Assembly: GCA_034423575.1 (NCBI GenBank)
Contig: DAOUIF010000002.1
Span: 1-64,000 of the forward strand
Direction of reading: 5' to 3'
Origin: Bin87 sp034423575
GTDB lineage: Bacteria > Chloroflexota > Dehalococcoidia > Lucifugimonadales > UBA3495
DNA: 64,000 nt
This document shows, in pieces, positions 16,973 to 28,283 of the stretch; the stretch's first letter is position 1; each line of letters opens with the position of its first letter. The notes beneath the pieces are model-generated. The model was not told the origin of the DNA. It saw only the letters and a list, made by a program, of their open reading frames with translations, and ran no database searches. The translations under genes were made by a program, and so were the position numbers.

Positions 16973-17896
16973 TTATCCGCTCTCGGCGGCGGCGATCACA
17001 TGCGCCCCCTGCACGGTGGGCTGAGTTACCTCCACCCGCCCGTCGACCCCCGCCAGCCGGGCCGCGTCGAACATCTCGTAAGCCACCGTCATGGCACGAT
17101 CACGGGCCAAGGCCAGGATCGTGCTCCCGCTCCCCGACAGGAAGACGCCGAACGCGCCCGCCGCCTGTGCAGCGGCAAAAATCACTTTCATCTGCGGGAA
17201 AATGGTTTGCCGGTAGGGCTGGTGAAGGCGATCCTGAGTGGCGATGTTGAGGTATTCCGGGTGTTCCGTTTCCATGCTCGCCACCAATAGCGCGGTGCGG
17301 CTCATATTGTATACCGCGTCGGCGACGGATATTTCGGCAGGCAATACGCGCCTGGCGTCCACGGTGGCGATCCGCCGGTCCGGGATGAACAGCACCGCCT
17401 GCAGGTCCGCCGGAACGTGGACCGGAACGGTGTACATGCGATTGTCGTCCATCACCACCAGCCGCATGCCTCCATGAACGGCGGCGGCAACGTTATCGGG
17501 ATGCCCTTCGATGGTGGCGGCCATCTCCAGCAGATCGTCCTGGGTGAAAACATCGTCCAGCAAGCGATTGGCAGCCACCAGGCCACCTGCTATGGCCGCC
17601 GCGCTGCTGCCCATTCCCCGGCTCAGCGGTATCGTGTTCTCGCAGCAGAGAGACAACACGGGGATTGGCGCGTCGGCTTCGTTGAACAGAAACTCCATCG
17701 CGCGGTAAGTCAGGTTTTGCGTGTTGGCGTCGAGCTCCCCTTCCCCTTCTCCCGCAACTCTCACCACCGCGTCGGTTCCGTCAGGCAAAACCTCCACGGT
17801 CAGCGTGTTCCACAAGTCCAGGGCCATGCCCAGGCAATCGTAGCCCGGACCGAGGTTAGCGGTCGTGGCCGGCGCCCGCACTTCCACCGTAGTCAA
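16973..17896 (-). CDS. thrB: Homoserine kinase
   Basis: A 307-aa GHMP-family kinase phosphorylating homoserine for threonine synthesis. The N-terminal VEVRAPATTANLGPGYDCLG and the ATP loop PLSRGMGSSAAAIAGGLVAA are diagnostic; EGHPDNVAAAVHGG and the C-terminal FLSGSGSTILAL are further GHMP motifs. TTG 17896 is the likely start: GGAGG lies 7 bases upstream and the conserved sequence begins immediately. Longer starts would overlap the upstream phosphodiesterase gene. It lies between that gene and lysC on the same strand; thrA-type and thrC genes are not in the window. Confidence 0.94.
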   Translation of the reverse strand: MTTVEVRAPATTANLGPGYDCLGMALDLWNTLTVEVLPDGTDAVVRVAGEGEGELDANTQNLTYRAMEFLFNEADAPIPVLSLCCENTIPLSRGMGSSAAAIAGGLVAANRLLDDVFTQDDLLEMAATIEGHPDNVAAAVHGGMRLVVMDDNRMYTVPVHVPADLQAVLFIPDRRIATVDARRVLPAEISVADAVYNMSRTALLVASMETEHPEYLNIATQDRLHQPYRQTIFPQMKVIFAAAQAAGAFGVFLSGSGSTILALARDRAMTVAYEMFDAARLAGVDGRVEVTQPTVQGAHVIAAAESG

Positions 17897-17924
17897 GGGT
17901 CCCTCCGCAAGATGTTCGTTCCAG

Positions 17925-19028
17925 TCAGCCGAGTACGCGTTGCGACACGTACCGGCCCAAGTCCCGGTTCTCGCGGAACTCGAACCCGCCGAAATCCCCG
18001 CCGTATCCAATTATCGGCACCCGCTGCTCATGGGCTGATCCGTGAGACCTCAAACCGGATGGAATGGTTACCTCGGCGGGATCACCGAACACTACGTCCG
18101 GAGCGCCGGTGACCACAATATCTCCGATTCGCTGCTCCATCAGGGAGAAACGCCGTGCCGCCTCAGACCGTGGCAACGCCTCTTCTACTCCGTCTGTTTC
18201 CCGAAGGACGCCCAACGCATCCTCCAGGGCGGACGGGTCATTCAGGTGGACGTAGATGCACCCACCCAGATTGGAATGGTGCACCACGTAGAGGTCCTTG
18301 ATTATCGGTATCGCCCGGGCGTTGATGCCATGTCTCCGCAGCACGGCTGGCAAATTCAGCATTCGCCGCTTGTCGGACATACCATGATCGGCGGTGATCA
18401 GCAGTTGCACATCCGGTATGTCGGCGACCAGGCGACCCAGCGCGTCATCCAGGATCCAAATGTGCCGACGCGATTCCGGGTGTTCGGGCCCGTAGATGTG
18501 CATCGCGTAGTCGGTAGTCGCGATGAACGCGAGGTCGTAGTGCTGCGCCTTCAGCGCGTCTCGCGCAGCGTTGATGGTCCAACCGTTGACCTCCAACGAA
18601 TACACGTCGGGCGGGTCCCCGGCCGCTGTCACTGCTTCAGCCGTGGGACTTTCCGACGAGAAAGCGAGAGCCGTGTCGTCGCCCAGCAATCGCCTGAGTT
18701 TGTCCTTGGACGCTGCCAGCAGCGATCTGCCCCCTCGACGGCGACATTGGGCGAATATCGTGTCAGCGCAGATGAACTCGCCGGATTCGACATACTCTTC
18801 GATCCCGGCTTCACGGTCCAGCCAATAGTTGGATACTATTCCGTGCTGGGCCGGGTAATGCCCGGTGACCATGGTCGTATTGTTGACGTTGGTCACGCTG
18901 GGCATCATGCCCCCGCCGGTCACCTGAAACCCTTCGCGCGCGAAGCGTTGCAGATTGGGGGCCGGACAAGTCTCGAGATACTCCGGGTCCAGCCCGTCGA
19001 TCATCACGAGAACGGTGGTACGCGCCAT
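17925..19028 (-). CDS. Alkaline-phosphatase-superfamily hydrolase (phosphonoacetate hydrolase-like)
   Basis: A 367-aa metal-dependent phosphoesterase. VLVMIDGLDPEYLE supplies the first metal Asp. SVTNVNNTTMVTGHYPAQHG contains the Thr/Asn nucleophile region and most resembles phosphonoacetate hydrolase and nucleotide pyrophosphatase/phosphodiesterase members. ATTDYAMHIYGPEHPESRRH and LLITADHGMSD supply further metal ligands. There is no signal peptide, so it is cytoplasmic. The substrate is uncertain: phosphonoacetate is one option, nucleotides or phosphoesters are others. It lies 28 bases upstream of thrB, an odd partner that suggests co-expression with threonine synthesis. Confidence 0.82.
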   Translation of the reverse strand: MARTTVLVMIDGLDPEYLETCPAPNLQRFAREGFQVTGGGMMPSVTNVNNTTMVTGHYPAQHGIVSNYWLDREAGIEEYVESGEFICADTIFAQCRRRGGRSLLAASKDKLRRLLGDDTALAFSSESPTAEAVTAAGDPPDVYSLEVNGWTINAARDALKAQHYDLAFIATTDYAMHIYGPEHPESRRHIWILDDALGRLVADIPDVQLLITADHGMSDKRRMLNLPAVLRRHGINARAIPIIKDLYVVHHSNLGGCIYVHLNDPSALEDALGVLRETDGVEEALPRSEAARRFSLMEQRIGDIVVTGAPDVVFGDPAEVTIPSGLRSHGSAHEQRVPIIGYGGDFGGFEFRENRDLGRYVSQRVLG

Positions 19029-19077
19029 GCTTTTCAGTTCCCCAAATTGTCGCCGCCGGGCAATTGTAGTTCTCGGA

Positions 19078-20937
<1,860 letters not shown>

Positions 20938-20955
20938 ACTTGCAAGCCGGGGGTT

Positions 20956-22050
20956 TCAGTCCCCGTCGGCGTTGGCGCTGCCGACGGTCATGGTTTCGGC
21001 CGGCACCATTACGTCGCCCACGTAGTCACAATCAAACACCAGTGACGCGCCCGACGCAGCCTGGCGATTTCGGTCGGTGGAGTCGGCCAGTTCCATGATC
21101 GCCGCCGCCAATGCGGTGGGATTGTGGCGAACGAAAACTCCCGGCGCCAGCAGTGGCCGCTCGATTATGCGCCCGACCATAGTCAGGGATTCCGGTACAT
21201 CGATCATTACCGGGTGTTGACCCTCGGCTGCGTAGCGTTCCGACAGGCGTGGTGGTATCGGCGTGTTGTTGACTAACAGGAAGTCCAGTGGCTGGCTCGT
21301 GCCCAGATATTCCATGAGAAGAGCCAGGAAGTCGGAGGTGCGGAACCCGGCGCTTTCGTTGGGCTTCGTCATCAAGTTGCAAACGTGGATTTTGACGGCA
21401 TCCGAGTCGTTGATTGCTTGGGCTACATCCTCAACCAGAAGATTTGGCAGCACGCTGGTGTAGATGTCGCCCGGGCCCAGAACGATGGCGTCCGCATCAG
21501 CAATGGCATCCAGCACGGGCGGATACACGTATGCTTTGGGATCAAGGTGAATGTAGTCAATGGCGACGTCGAGGTTCTCGCTTCTCAAGTCAATGGCGGA
21601 TTCGCCGATGAGCTCGGAGCCGTCGAACAGCCGGGCGCACAGTGTGGACCGCGTCAGCGTAACGGGCAGCACCGTGCCTTGAATCCCCAAGATCCGGGCT
21701 GCCTCATCGATCGCGGTGATCGTATCTCCGGTGACCTCAGTCAGGGCGGCCAGCAGTAGATTGCCGAAACTGTGGCCATTGAGGCCGTCGCCGGTGGAGA
21801 ACCGGTAATCGAACAACCGTCGCATCAGGTTGGAGTCAGCGGAGTCGGCGGCCAGGGCCATCAGGCAGCGCCGCAGGTCTCCGGGCGGCAAATGGCCCAA
21901 CTCTTCGCGCAGACGGCCACTGCTGCCGCCGCTATCCGTCATCGCGACTATCGCAGTGACGTCGCAGTCACGAGACCGCAGGCCGGTCAGGGTGGTGTGG
22001 TTGCCAGTACCGCCGCCGACTACGACGATTTTCTTATTGCTCATCGGCAT
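20956..22050 (-). CDS. yvcK: YvcK / gluconeogenesis-factor family protein
   Basis: A 364-aa protein of the CofD/YvcK superfamily. KIVVVGGGTGNHTTLTGLR at the N-terminus, then TDSGGSSGRLREELGHLPPGD and NGHSFGNLLLAALTEVTGDT mark the YvcK branch rather than the F420 enzyme CofD encoded at 62646-63611. YvcK proteins bind UDP-GlcNAc and are needed for growth on gluconeogenic carbon and for cell-wall homeostasis. Lying just upstream of glmS, it pairs a UDP-GlcNAc sensor with UDP-GlcNAc precursor synthesis. The start is either ATG 22050 or ATG 22044; neither has a strong binding site. Confidence 0.9.
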   Translation of the reverse strand: MPMSNKKIVVVGGGTGNHTTLTGLRSRDCDVTAIVAMTDSGGSSGRLREELGHLPPGDLRRCLMALAADSADSNLMRRLFDYRFSTGDGLNGHSFGNLLLAALTEVTGDTITAIDEAARILGIQGTVLPVTLTRSTLCARLFDGSELIGESAIDLRSENLDVAIDYIHLDPKAYVYPPVLDAIADADAIVLGPGDIYTSVLPNLLVEDVAQAINDSDAVKIHVCNLMTKPNESAGFRTSDFLALLMEYLGTSQPLDFLLVNNTPIPPRLSERYAAEGQHPVMIDVPESLTMVGRIIERPLLAPGVFVRHNPTALAAAIMELADSTDRNRQAASGASLVFDCDYVGDVMVPAETMTVGSANADGD

Positions 22051-22152
22051 ACGGCCGGAACCCGTCGAATCTCGTAGGCAAATAGCCTTGTCGCCGAGTC
22101 TAGGCCCGTAGCAGTATATGGACGGTGAGCCGGGCCAGTCAACCGGGGTCGG

Positions 22153-23178
22153 TCAGTTTTCTGCGCCGTAGCGACTTTCGAAATACGGAATCACGTTGTC
22201 GCCCATCTGTTCCACCACGCGCATCGCCATCCGCGCGTCCATCCCCGGATACCAGATCCGGAACATGAAGTGATTGGCTCCCACGCGTTGGTGGTGGTCT
22301 TCGATCTGCTGTATCACCTCTTCGCCGCTGCCCAGGATGAAACGGTCCCGTGCCAGTTCTTCAAAGGGGATCCGGAAGTCCTCCTCGCCAGGCAGGGCTT
22401 TGTCCTGACCCCAGTCGGCGTAGGCCTGGTATTTAGCCTCCATGTAGGGCTGAGCGTTGCGTACCGCCTCCTCGTGGGTCGTTGCGATGTGCATCTCCTT
22501 GATGATGGGCATCTCAGGCGGCATCTCCTGACCGCCGGCTTCCAGGCCCTCTCTGTAGATTGCCGTCTGCCGTTCCAGCGTTGCTAGCGTGGCATGCGGG
22601 TTCACGAACCAGGGCAGGCCCAGTTCCCCGGCCCGGCGGACCACGGTGTCGAAGTTGGCGGCCACCCAGATCGGTGGATGCGGCCGTTGGACCGGCCGGA
22701 TCGCGCAGGTGGCGTTGTCCAGGCTGAAGTGGCGCCCGTGGAACGTCACCTCGTCCTCAGTCCACAGCCTGCGCACCAGTTCCAGGCTCTCCAGGAATCG
22801 CCCGACCCGGTGCCGCCGCTCCACGTTGAACGCCTGGTACTCGATGTCGCGATAACCCAGCCCGACGCCCAGCACGATTCGGCCTTCGCTGATCACGTCC
22901 AGCGTAGCCACGGTCTCGGCTACGTCGGCGGGCGAATAGAGGGGCAGCAGCAGGATGGACAGCACCAGCTGCATGTCGCCCGAATCCGCGGCCAATCGCG
23001 CCAGCAAGGGGATGCTCTGGAGGTTCTGGTAGGGCGGCGACAGGAAATGCTGCCCGCAGGCTATCGAGCTGAACCCTGCGTCTCGGGCCAGCCGCGTCAA
23101 CTCCACCGTCTCGCGAAACCTCTGTGTCGCGGAATCTGTTGACGGGTGCTGGGGCATGGCCATAATGCCGAACTTCAT
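22153..23178 (-). CDS. LLM-class (luciferase-like) flavin/F420-dependent oxidoreductase
   Basis: A 341-aa TIM-barrel monooxygenase-type protein (bacterial luciferase family). Motifs: KFGIMAMPQHP at the start, GFSSIACGQHFLSPPYQN, VLGVGLGYRDIEYQAFNVER and PPIWVAANFD. The family uses FMNH2 or F420; since F420 genes are at the right end of the window, F420 is plausible, but cofactor choice cannot be read. The substrate is unknown. ATG 23178 has GGAG about 11 bases upstream. It lies about 100 bases from yvcK and is probably a separate unit. Confidence 0.88.
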   Translation of the reverse strand: MKFGIMAMPQHPSTDSATQRFRETVELTRLARDAGFSSIACGQHFLSPPYQNLQSIPLLARLAADSGDMQLVLSILLLPLYSPADVAETVATLDVISEGRIVLGVGLGYRDIEYQAFNVERRHRVGRFLESLELVRRLWTEDEVTFHGRHFSLDNATCAIRPVQRPHPPIWVAANFDTVVRRAGELGLPWFVNPHATLATLERQTAIYREGLEAGGQEMPPEMPIIKEMHIATTHEEAVRNAQPYMEAKYQAYADWGQDKALPGEEDFRIPFEELARDRFILGSGEEVIQQIEDHHQRVGANHFMFRIWYPGMDARMAMRVVEQMGDNVIPYFESRYGAEN

Positions 23179-23295
23179 TGATTACACTCCAGTGCGTGGG
23201 CTTTGATCGCATTGATCCGGTCAATGCAGTGGTCGACACCGAGGTCCATCCCAGCAGGACACCGGTAGAGAAGATTGACGGTTTATGACGCCTTA

Positions 23296-24201
23296 CTAGC
23301 CCCGGTCGAACCGGGCCATCTGGTCAACGACGTCCAACCCGACGGTCTCACTCCAGGCGGACAGCAGTTGCTGGACTATCGGCCCGGGCCGTCCATCCCC
23401 GATATCCCGTTTGTCCACGACCGTTACCGGCAGCACGCATGGGGTGGTGCTGGAGAAGAACGCTTCGTCGGCGGTGTACATGTCATACGGTTGGAGATCT
23501 TCCTCCACCAGGGGAATCTCAAGCTGCTCTGCCAAGTCGAACACCATCCCCCTGGAGATGCCCTGGAGGATGTTGCGGTCCCCCGGTGTGCGGATCACCC
23601 CGTCGGTGACCAGGAAAACGTTGTAGCCCGTCCCTTCGGTGAGGTTTCCTTCGGAGTCCGTGAGGATGGGCCAGCCCTCCGGGTCCACGTCCGCAGCTTC
23701 CAGGTCGGCCAGGTTAAAGTTCATGCGGCTGTAGTGCTTGACCTTGGGGTCGAGGGCATCGACCGGATAGCTCCGGGTGCGGGTAATGACGCCGTGGGCC
23801 CCGTCCGTGTACAGCTTGGCGTAGCGTCCGAACGCCGCCGCCGATATCTTCACGCAAACTGCGGGAGGCCCGGCGTCGCGGGACGAGTTTCCCGGACCGC
23901 GGGTGATGAACTGAGTTATGGTGAAATCCCCCGCCTCTTCGCGCAGGTGTTCGTTGCGGGCGATCGCCTCCTCGCTGATGTCGTACATCTCGCGCGGGGA
24001 GAGCCCGGGGTCGATGCGGACGTACTTCAGTGAGCGGTAGAGCCGGTCGATGTGCTGCTCCATACGAAAGCTCTTGCCGTTGAAGGTTCGGGCCACGTCG
24101 AAGATTACGTCGCCCACAATGAAGCCCCGGTCCATGGGGTCGATTTTGACCTGGCTGAAGGGTACCCACTCGCCGTTGAAATATGCAGTGTAATCCGCCA
24201 T
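23296..24201 (-). CDS. Class IV PLP aminotransferase (BCAT / D-amino acid type)
   Basis: A 301-aa fold-type IV enzyme. FNGEWVPFSQVKIDPMDRGF at the N-terminus, KHYSRMNFNLADLEA with the PLP lysine near residue 159, and GNLTEGTGYNVFLV with the conserved Glu are diagnostic. LQGISRGMVFDLAEQLEIPL supplies the phosphate loop. Branched-chain, D-amino acid and 4-amino-4-deoxychorismate enzymes share this layout; substrate is unresolved. ATG 24201 has a textbook AAAGGAGG upstream. It is divergent from the hydantoinase gene; the 216-base gap must hold promoters for both. Confidence 0.9.
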   Translation of the reverse strand: MADYTAYFNGEWVPFSQVKIDPMDRGFIVGDVIFDVARTFNGKSFRMEQHIDRLYRSLKYVRIDPGLSPREMYDISEEAIARNEHLREEAGDFTITQFITRGPGNSSRDAGPPAVCVKISAAAFGRYAKLYTDGAHGVITRTRSYPVDALDPKVKHYSRMNFNLADLEAADVDPEGWPILTDSEGNLTEGTGYNVFLVTDGVIRTPGDRNILQGISRGMVFDLAEQLEIPLVEEDLQPYDMYTADEAFFSSTTPCVLPVTVVDKRDIGDGRPGPIVQQLLSAWSETVGLDVVDQMARFDRG

Positions 24202-24417
24202 GATCCGCCTCCTTTGCCGCCAGTATAGCAAACCGCCTGGCCGGCCCCGTGCGGCCCCATGGCTCCCCTCAGGACTCCGATTTCCCCCACCGTGACCGTT
24301 GCGCCGGATGCCCTTCGGGTAAAAAAAGCTGGACCATCTGATACGGAAGGCCACCGCCATGACGTATCATGCTGCCGGTGGGGCACAATCGTCCTCAGCA
24401 CCAACAGGAGGCCGCAG

Positions 24418-27400
24418 GTGTACAAGATCGGAATTGACGTCGGAGGTACTTTCACGGATTTCGTGGTCGCCGCTGAAACCGGCCAGCCGCGTTTCTTCAA
24501 GACGCAGACCACGCCTGACGACCCGTCACACGGCGTGATGACCGGCCTTCAAGAGGCCGCTTCCGCGTACGGACTGTCGCTGGACGAGTTTCTCAGGGAC
24601 ACTGACCTGGTTATCCACGGTTCGACCGTCGCGACCAACACGCTGGTCGAGAGGAAAGGCGCAACCGTGGGTCTGATCACCACCGACGGCTTTCGCGACC
24701 TCCTGGAGATGCGGGAAGGGTTGAAAGAAGACCGGTACAACCTGCGGATGACGCCCGTCGAGCCGTTGGCCGCGCGCTACCTGCGAGTGGAAGTTCCGGA
24801 ACGAACCCGGGCGAACGGCGCTGTGCATCGTCCGTTGGACATTGGCCACCTGGAGCAACAGCTGAATTACTTGCAGGGGGAAGGGGCCGAATCGCTGGCG
24901 GTGTGTTTCCTGTTCTCCTACCTGAATCCGCTGCACGAGAAGCAGGCCGGCGAGATCATTCGTCGGCACTTTCCTGATATGTACGTCTCCCTTTCCCACG
25001 AAGTGATTCCCCAGATCAAGGAATTTGATCGCCTCAGCACCACGGTGATCAACTCCTACGTCGGTCCCGTGTTCAGCCGTTACTTGTCGCATCTGGCTGA
25101 GCGGTTCGCGGCCTATCCACAACTCAACGACGTGCTGATCATGCAGTCCAACGGCGGAGTCGCGCCCATCGACGATTCCAGCCGCATGGCCGTACGGGCA
25201 ATCCTGTCCGGCCCAGCCGGTGGTGTGAGCGCCGCTGCATACCTGGGCCAGTTGCTGGGGGAGCCGAAAATCATCGCCTTCGACATGGGTGGCACCAGCA
25301 CCGACATTTCGCTCATCGAGAATGGCGTCCCCCACATCGCCAACGAGAAGTTTGAAGCCGGCTGGAAGATCGCCGCTCCCATGATCGACATACACACTCT
25401 GGGAGCCGGTGGCGGCAGCATCGCCCGGGTGGACGACGGAGGCATCCTCCACGTGGGTCCGGACAGCGCCGGTGCCGATCCCGGTCCGGCTTGCTACGGC
25501 AAGGGTGGCGTCGACCCCACGGTAACCGATGCCAGCCTGGCCCTTGGTTACCTGGAAGCCGGCAATTTCCTCGGTGGGCGGGCCAGCCTCGATAACGCGG
25601 CGGCCGCCCGGGCCCTTGCTGACAACGTGGGTTCGCCGCTCAACCTTCCCGACGCCGAGGCCGCCTTTGGCGTGTACAAGGTGGTGTGCACCACCATCGC
25701 CGAAGGGATCCGGCTGATGTCGGTGCAGCGCGGTGTCGACCCCCGTGACTTCACCATTATGGGGTTTGGCGGGGCGTCGGGCCTTCATGCCTCGGAGGTG
25801 GCCCGGCAGCTCCAGGTTGGAAAGGTTTACGTACCGGCGTCAGCGCCGGTCTTGTCCGCCTACGGGATGCTGAACACGGACGTCAAGTACGACTACTTCC
25901 GGTCCTATCCGGTCAGCCTGGAGCGTCTCGACCTGAGGGAATTGAAAGTGATCCTTGATGAGTTGGCGGCACAGGGCCTGGAAAAGCTGCTGTCGCAAGG
26001 CGTTTCCCAGGACGCAGTGGAGATCGAGTACTCCGCGGACATGCGGTACCTGGACCAAATCTACGAGGTCACGGTTCCGCTACCGGACCCGGCGCGGCCG
26101 CCCTCTGCGTTCGTCGCCGATCTGACCTCCAACTTCCACCGGAGATACGAGGAGCTTTACTCGTACAATCAGCAGGATCAGGAGGTTCGGTTGGTCACGC
26201 TGCGGGTGGCGGCAATCGGCAAGCTGCCCCGGATAGCCCGGCCTGACCAGACGGGCGACGGGGACCCGGCAGTGCCCGTCGGTTCACGCCGTGTCTACAT
26301 GGGCGAATGGCTGGACGTCCCGACCTATGCCGCCGACGGACTGCCCGCGGGCACGCAGGTATCCGGCCCGGCCGTCCTGGAATCGGAATTCACCACCATC
26401 TTGGTTTGGTCGGGCGACCAGGCTACCGTGGATGCCATGGGTGGCATCGAGCTGGCGGTCAACCTGGGATCCGCCGCGCTTGACGCGGACAGTCATGCCG
26501 ATTCCGCAGCGGCAGACCCCATCACCCTGGCGGTCGTGGAGCACCGCCTCGAGTCGATAGCCCAGGAGATGACCGAGGCCATGCTGCGCACGGCCATGTC
26601 CCAGATCCTCAACTCCAGCCGGGACTTTTCCACGGCGATACTCGACGGTGATTGCCAGCTGGTGGCCCAGGGCGAGGGCATACCGGTGCATATAAGCGCC
26701 CTGCCCGTGGCCGGCGCCGCCGTCCGGGACTACTTCGGTGACGACATCCACGATGGCGATCTGTTCATTCTGAATGACCCTTACTTCGGAGGCAGCCACC
26801 TGCCGGACATCACCATCATCCGGCCCGTGTTCCACCAGGGACGGCTGCTGTTCTATGGCGTCAACCGCGCCCACCACAGCGACGTCGGCGGGGGCACCCA
26901 CGGCGGATACAATCCGGGCGCCAACGAGATCTTCCAGGAAGGCCTGCGGATACCTCCGTTGCGGCTGTACGACCGCGGCATCCCGCGCAACGACCTGTTG
27001 CAAATGATGTCGGCCAACGTCCGGCAATCGGAGAACTTCCTGGGCGACCTCAACGCACAGATCGGCTCGGTGATGCTGGCCGCCCAGCGGATCGAAACGC
27101 TGCTGATCGACTACGGCGCCGACCGGTTGATGGCGGTGGTGGCCGAAATTCTGTCGGCCACCGAGCGACAGGTGCGCCAGTTCATCTCCGGATGGCCCGA
27201 CGGCGTGTACCACGGCGAGTCGCTCGTGGACGACGACGGGTTCGACAGCAAGCTGGTGCCCATACGCGCGACGGTCACCATCGCCGGCGACTCCATGACC
27301 ATCGATCTGAGCGAATCCAGTCCTCAGGTCGAGGGGTTCATCAACAGTGCCTACGCCAACACTCGTTCGCTGGCTCACGCCGCCATCATGTATCTGGCGC

Positions 27401-28146
27401 CCATGGACGTGGCCCGCAATGAGGGTTCAATGCGTCCGGTGCAGATCGTGGCCCCCCGAGGGCTGGTGGTCAACGCCAACCCGCCGGCCCCGGTGTGCAT
27501 GAGCACCAACCACTGCGCCGAGGAGGTGGTTGAGGCGGTGTTCAAGGCGCTGGCGCCGGCCATCCCCGATGCAGTCTCCGCGGGGTTCTCCCGTCGGCTG
27601 CGCTACGCCATCACCGGCAAGGATCCGAGGACGGGCCGCCAGTTCATCTGGCACTTCTTCCTGGCCCGGGGCGGCGGAGGTGCGTCAGCGGGTTTCGACG
27701 GCTGGTCCAACGTCGGCGAGATCAACGTCGCCGGAGGCATCCGCTCGCCCAGCATCGAGGTCACGGAAGAGCGGTTCCCCTTCTTCGTCCAGCGTCACGA
27801 GCTGCGGCCTGATTCCGGCGGGGTGGGCGCGTGGCGTGGCGGCCTGGGCGCGGTGTGCGACCTGGTCTATGAGGGCGACGGACCCGCCTTGCTCAACACC
27901 GCCGGCGACGGCATCGTGGTGCCGCCCTTCGGACTCTTCGGCGCGAACGACGGCCTGCCCCACCACTACAAGATCACGTCAAACGGCACAGAGCGGGTGC
28001 TCGGCTCAAAGGAAGTCGGCGTCGTCGTCAACCCCGGCGACCACGTCATCTGCCTCTCCTCCGGGGGAGGCGGCTACGGCTCGCCCGAACAACGTGAGGC
28101 AGACGCCGTCAGATGGGATCTGAAGAACGGGTATGTCACGGGGTAA
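24418..28146 (+). CDS. Fused hydantoinase/oxoprolinase A and B (HyuA-HyuB)
   Basis: A 1242-aa ATP-dependent amidohydrolase or carboxylase-type protein. Residues 1-690 are HyuA-like: YKIGIDVGGTFTDFVV, HGSTVATNTLVERKGA, AFDMGGTSTDISLIENG and GADPGPACYGKGG, an ASKHA-type ATP site. From about 700 on it is HyuB-like: ITLAVVEHRLESIAQEMTEA, LNDPYFGGSHLPDITII and the C-terminal LSSGGGGYGSPEQRE. The two halves are separate genes in many bacteria; this single-chain form is like eukaryotic 5-oxoprolinase. Substrate could be 5-oxoproline, a hydantoin or an aromatic ketone. GTG 24418 follows AGGAGG by 6 bases and begins exactly at the conserved motif; an upstream ATG at 24259 is rejected. Confidence 0.93.
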   Translation: MYKIGIDVGGTFTDFVVAAETGQPRFFKTQTTPDDPSHGVMTGLQEAASAYGLSLDEFLRDTDLVIHGSTVATNTLVERKGATVGLITTDGFRDLLEMREGLKEDRYNLRMTPVEPLAARYLRVEVPERTRANGAVHRPLDIGHLEQQLNYLQGEGAESLAVCFLFSYLNPLHEKQAGEIIRRHFPDMYVSLSHEVIPQIKEFDRLSTTVINSYVGPVFSRYLSHLAERFAAYPQLNDVLIMQSNGGVAPIDDSSRMAVRAILSGPAGGVSAAAYLGQLLGEPKIIAFDMGGTSTDISLIENGVPHIANEKFEAGWKIAAPMIDIHTLGAGGGSIARVDDGGILHVGPDSAGADPGPACYGKGGVDPTVTDASLALGYLEAGNFLGGRASLDNAAAARALADNVGSPLNLPDAEAAFGVYKVVCTTIAEGIRLMSVQRGVDPRDFTIMGFGGASGLHASEVARQLQVGKVYVPASAPVLSAYGMLNTDVKYDYFRSYPVSLERLDLRELKVILDELAAQGLEKLLSQGVSQDAVEIEYSADMRYLDQIYEVTVPLPDPARPPSAFVADLTSNFHRRYEELYSYNQQDQEVRLVTLRVAAIGKLPRIARPDQTGDGDPAVPVGSRRVYMGEWLDVPTYAADGLPAGTQVSGPAVLESEFTTILVWSGDQATVDAMGGIELAVNLGSAALDADSHADSAAADPITLAVVEHRLESIAQEMTEAMLRTAMSQILNSSRDFSTAILDGDCQLVAQGEGIPVHISALPVAGAAVRDYFGDDIHDGDLFILNDPYFGGSHLPDITIIRPVFHQGRLLFYGVNRAHHSDVGGGTHGGYNPGANEIFQEGLRIPPLRLYDRGIPRNDLLQMMSANVRQSENFLGDLNAQIGSVMLAAQRIETLLIDYGADRLMAVVAEILSATERQVRQFISGWPDGVYHGESLVDDDGFDSKLVPIRATVTIAGDSMTIDLSESSPQVEGFINSAYANTRSLAHAAIMYLAPMDVARNEGSMRPVQIVAPRGLVVNANPPAPVCMSTNHCAEEVVEAVFKALAPAIPDAVSAGFSRRLRYAITGKDPRTGRQFIWHFFLARGGGGASAGFDGWSNVGEINVAGGIRSPSIEVTEERFPFFVQRHELRPDSGGVGAWRGGLGAVCDLVYEGDGPALLNTAGDGIVVPPFGLFGANDGLPHHYKITSNGTERVLGSKEVGVVVNPGDHVICLSSGGGGYGSPEQREADAVRWDLKNGYVTG

Positions 28147-28283
28147 AGAATCAGGGCGGCAGCCGGCGCGCTTTTCCCATCTATCCCGTGCCAATCCCGG
28201 CAACTGACTATTGTTGAGAGGGTCTCGGGGGCAGCATATACTTCAGTTGCCCCAACCTGCCGCTCAGCGCCGGAGGCTTTGCC

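Noticed and set aside
17897..18010. Longer start for homoserine kinase
   Set aside because: It would overlap the upstream phosphoesterase gene by about 85 bases; TTG 17896 has a GGAGG site and starts at the conserved sequence.
20956..22050. A second CofD (F420) gene
   Set aside because: Motifs (GGGTGNHTTL, TDSGGSSGRLREE) place it in the YvcK branch, which shares the fold but not the F420 role.
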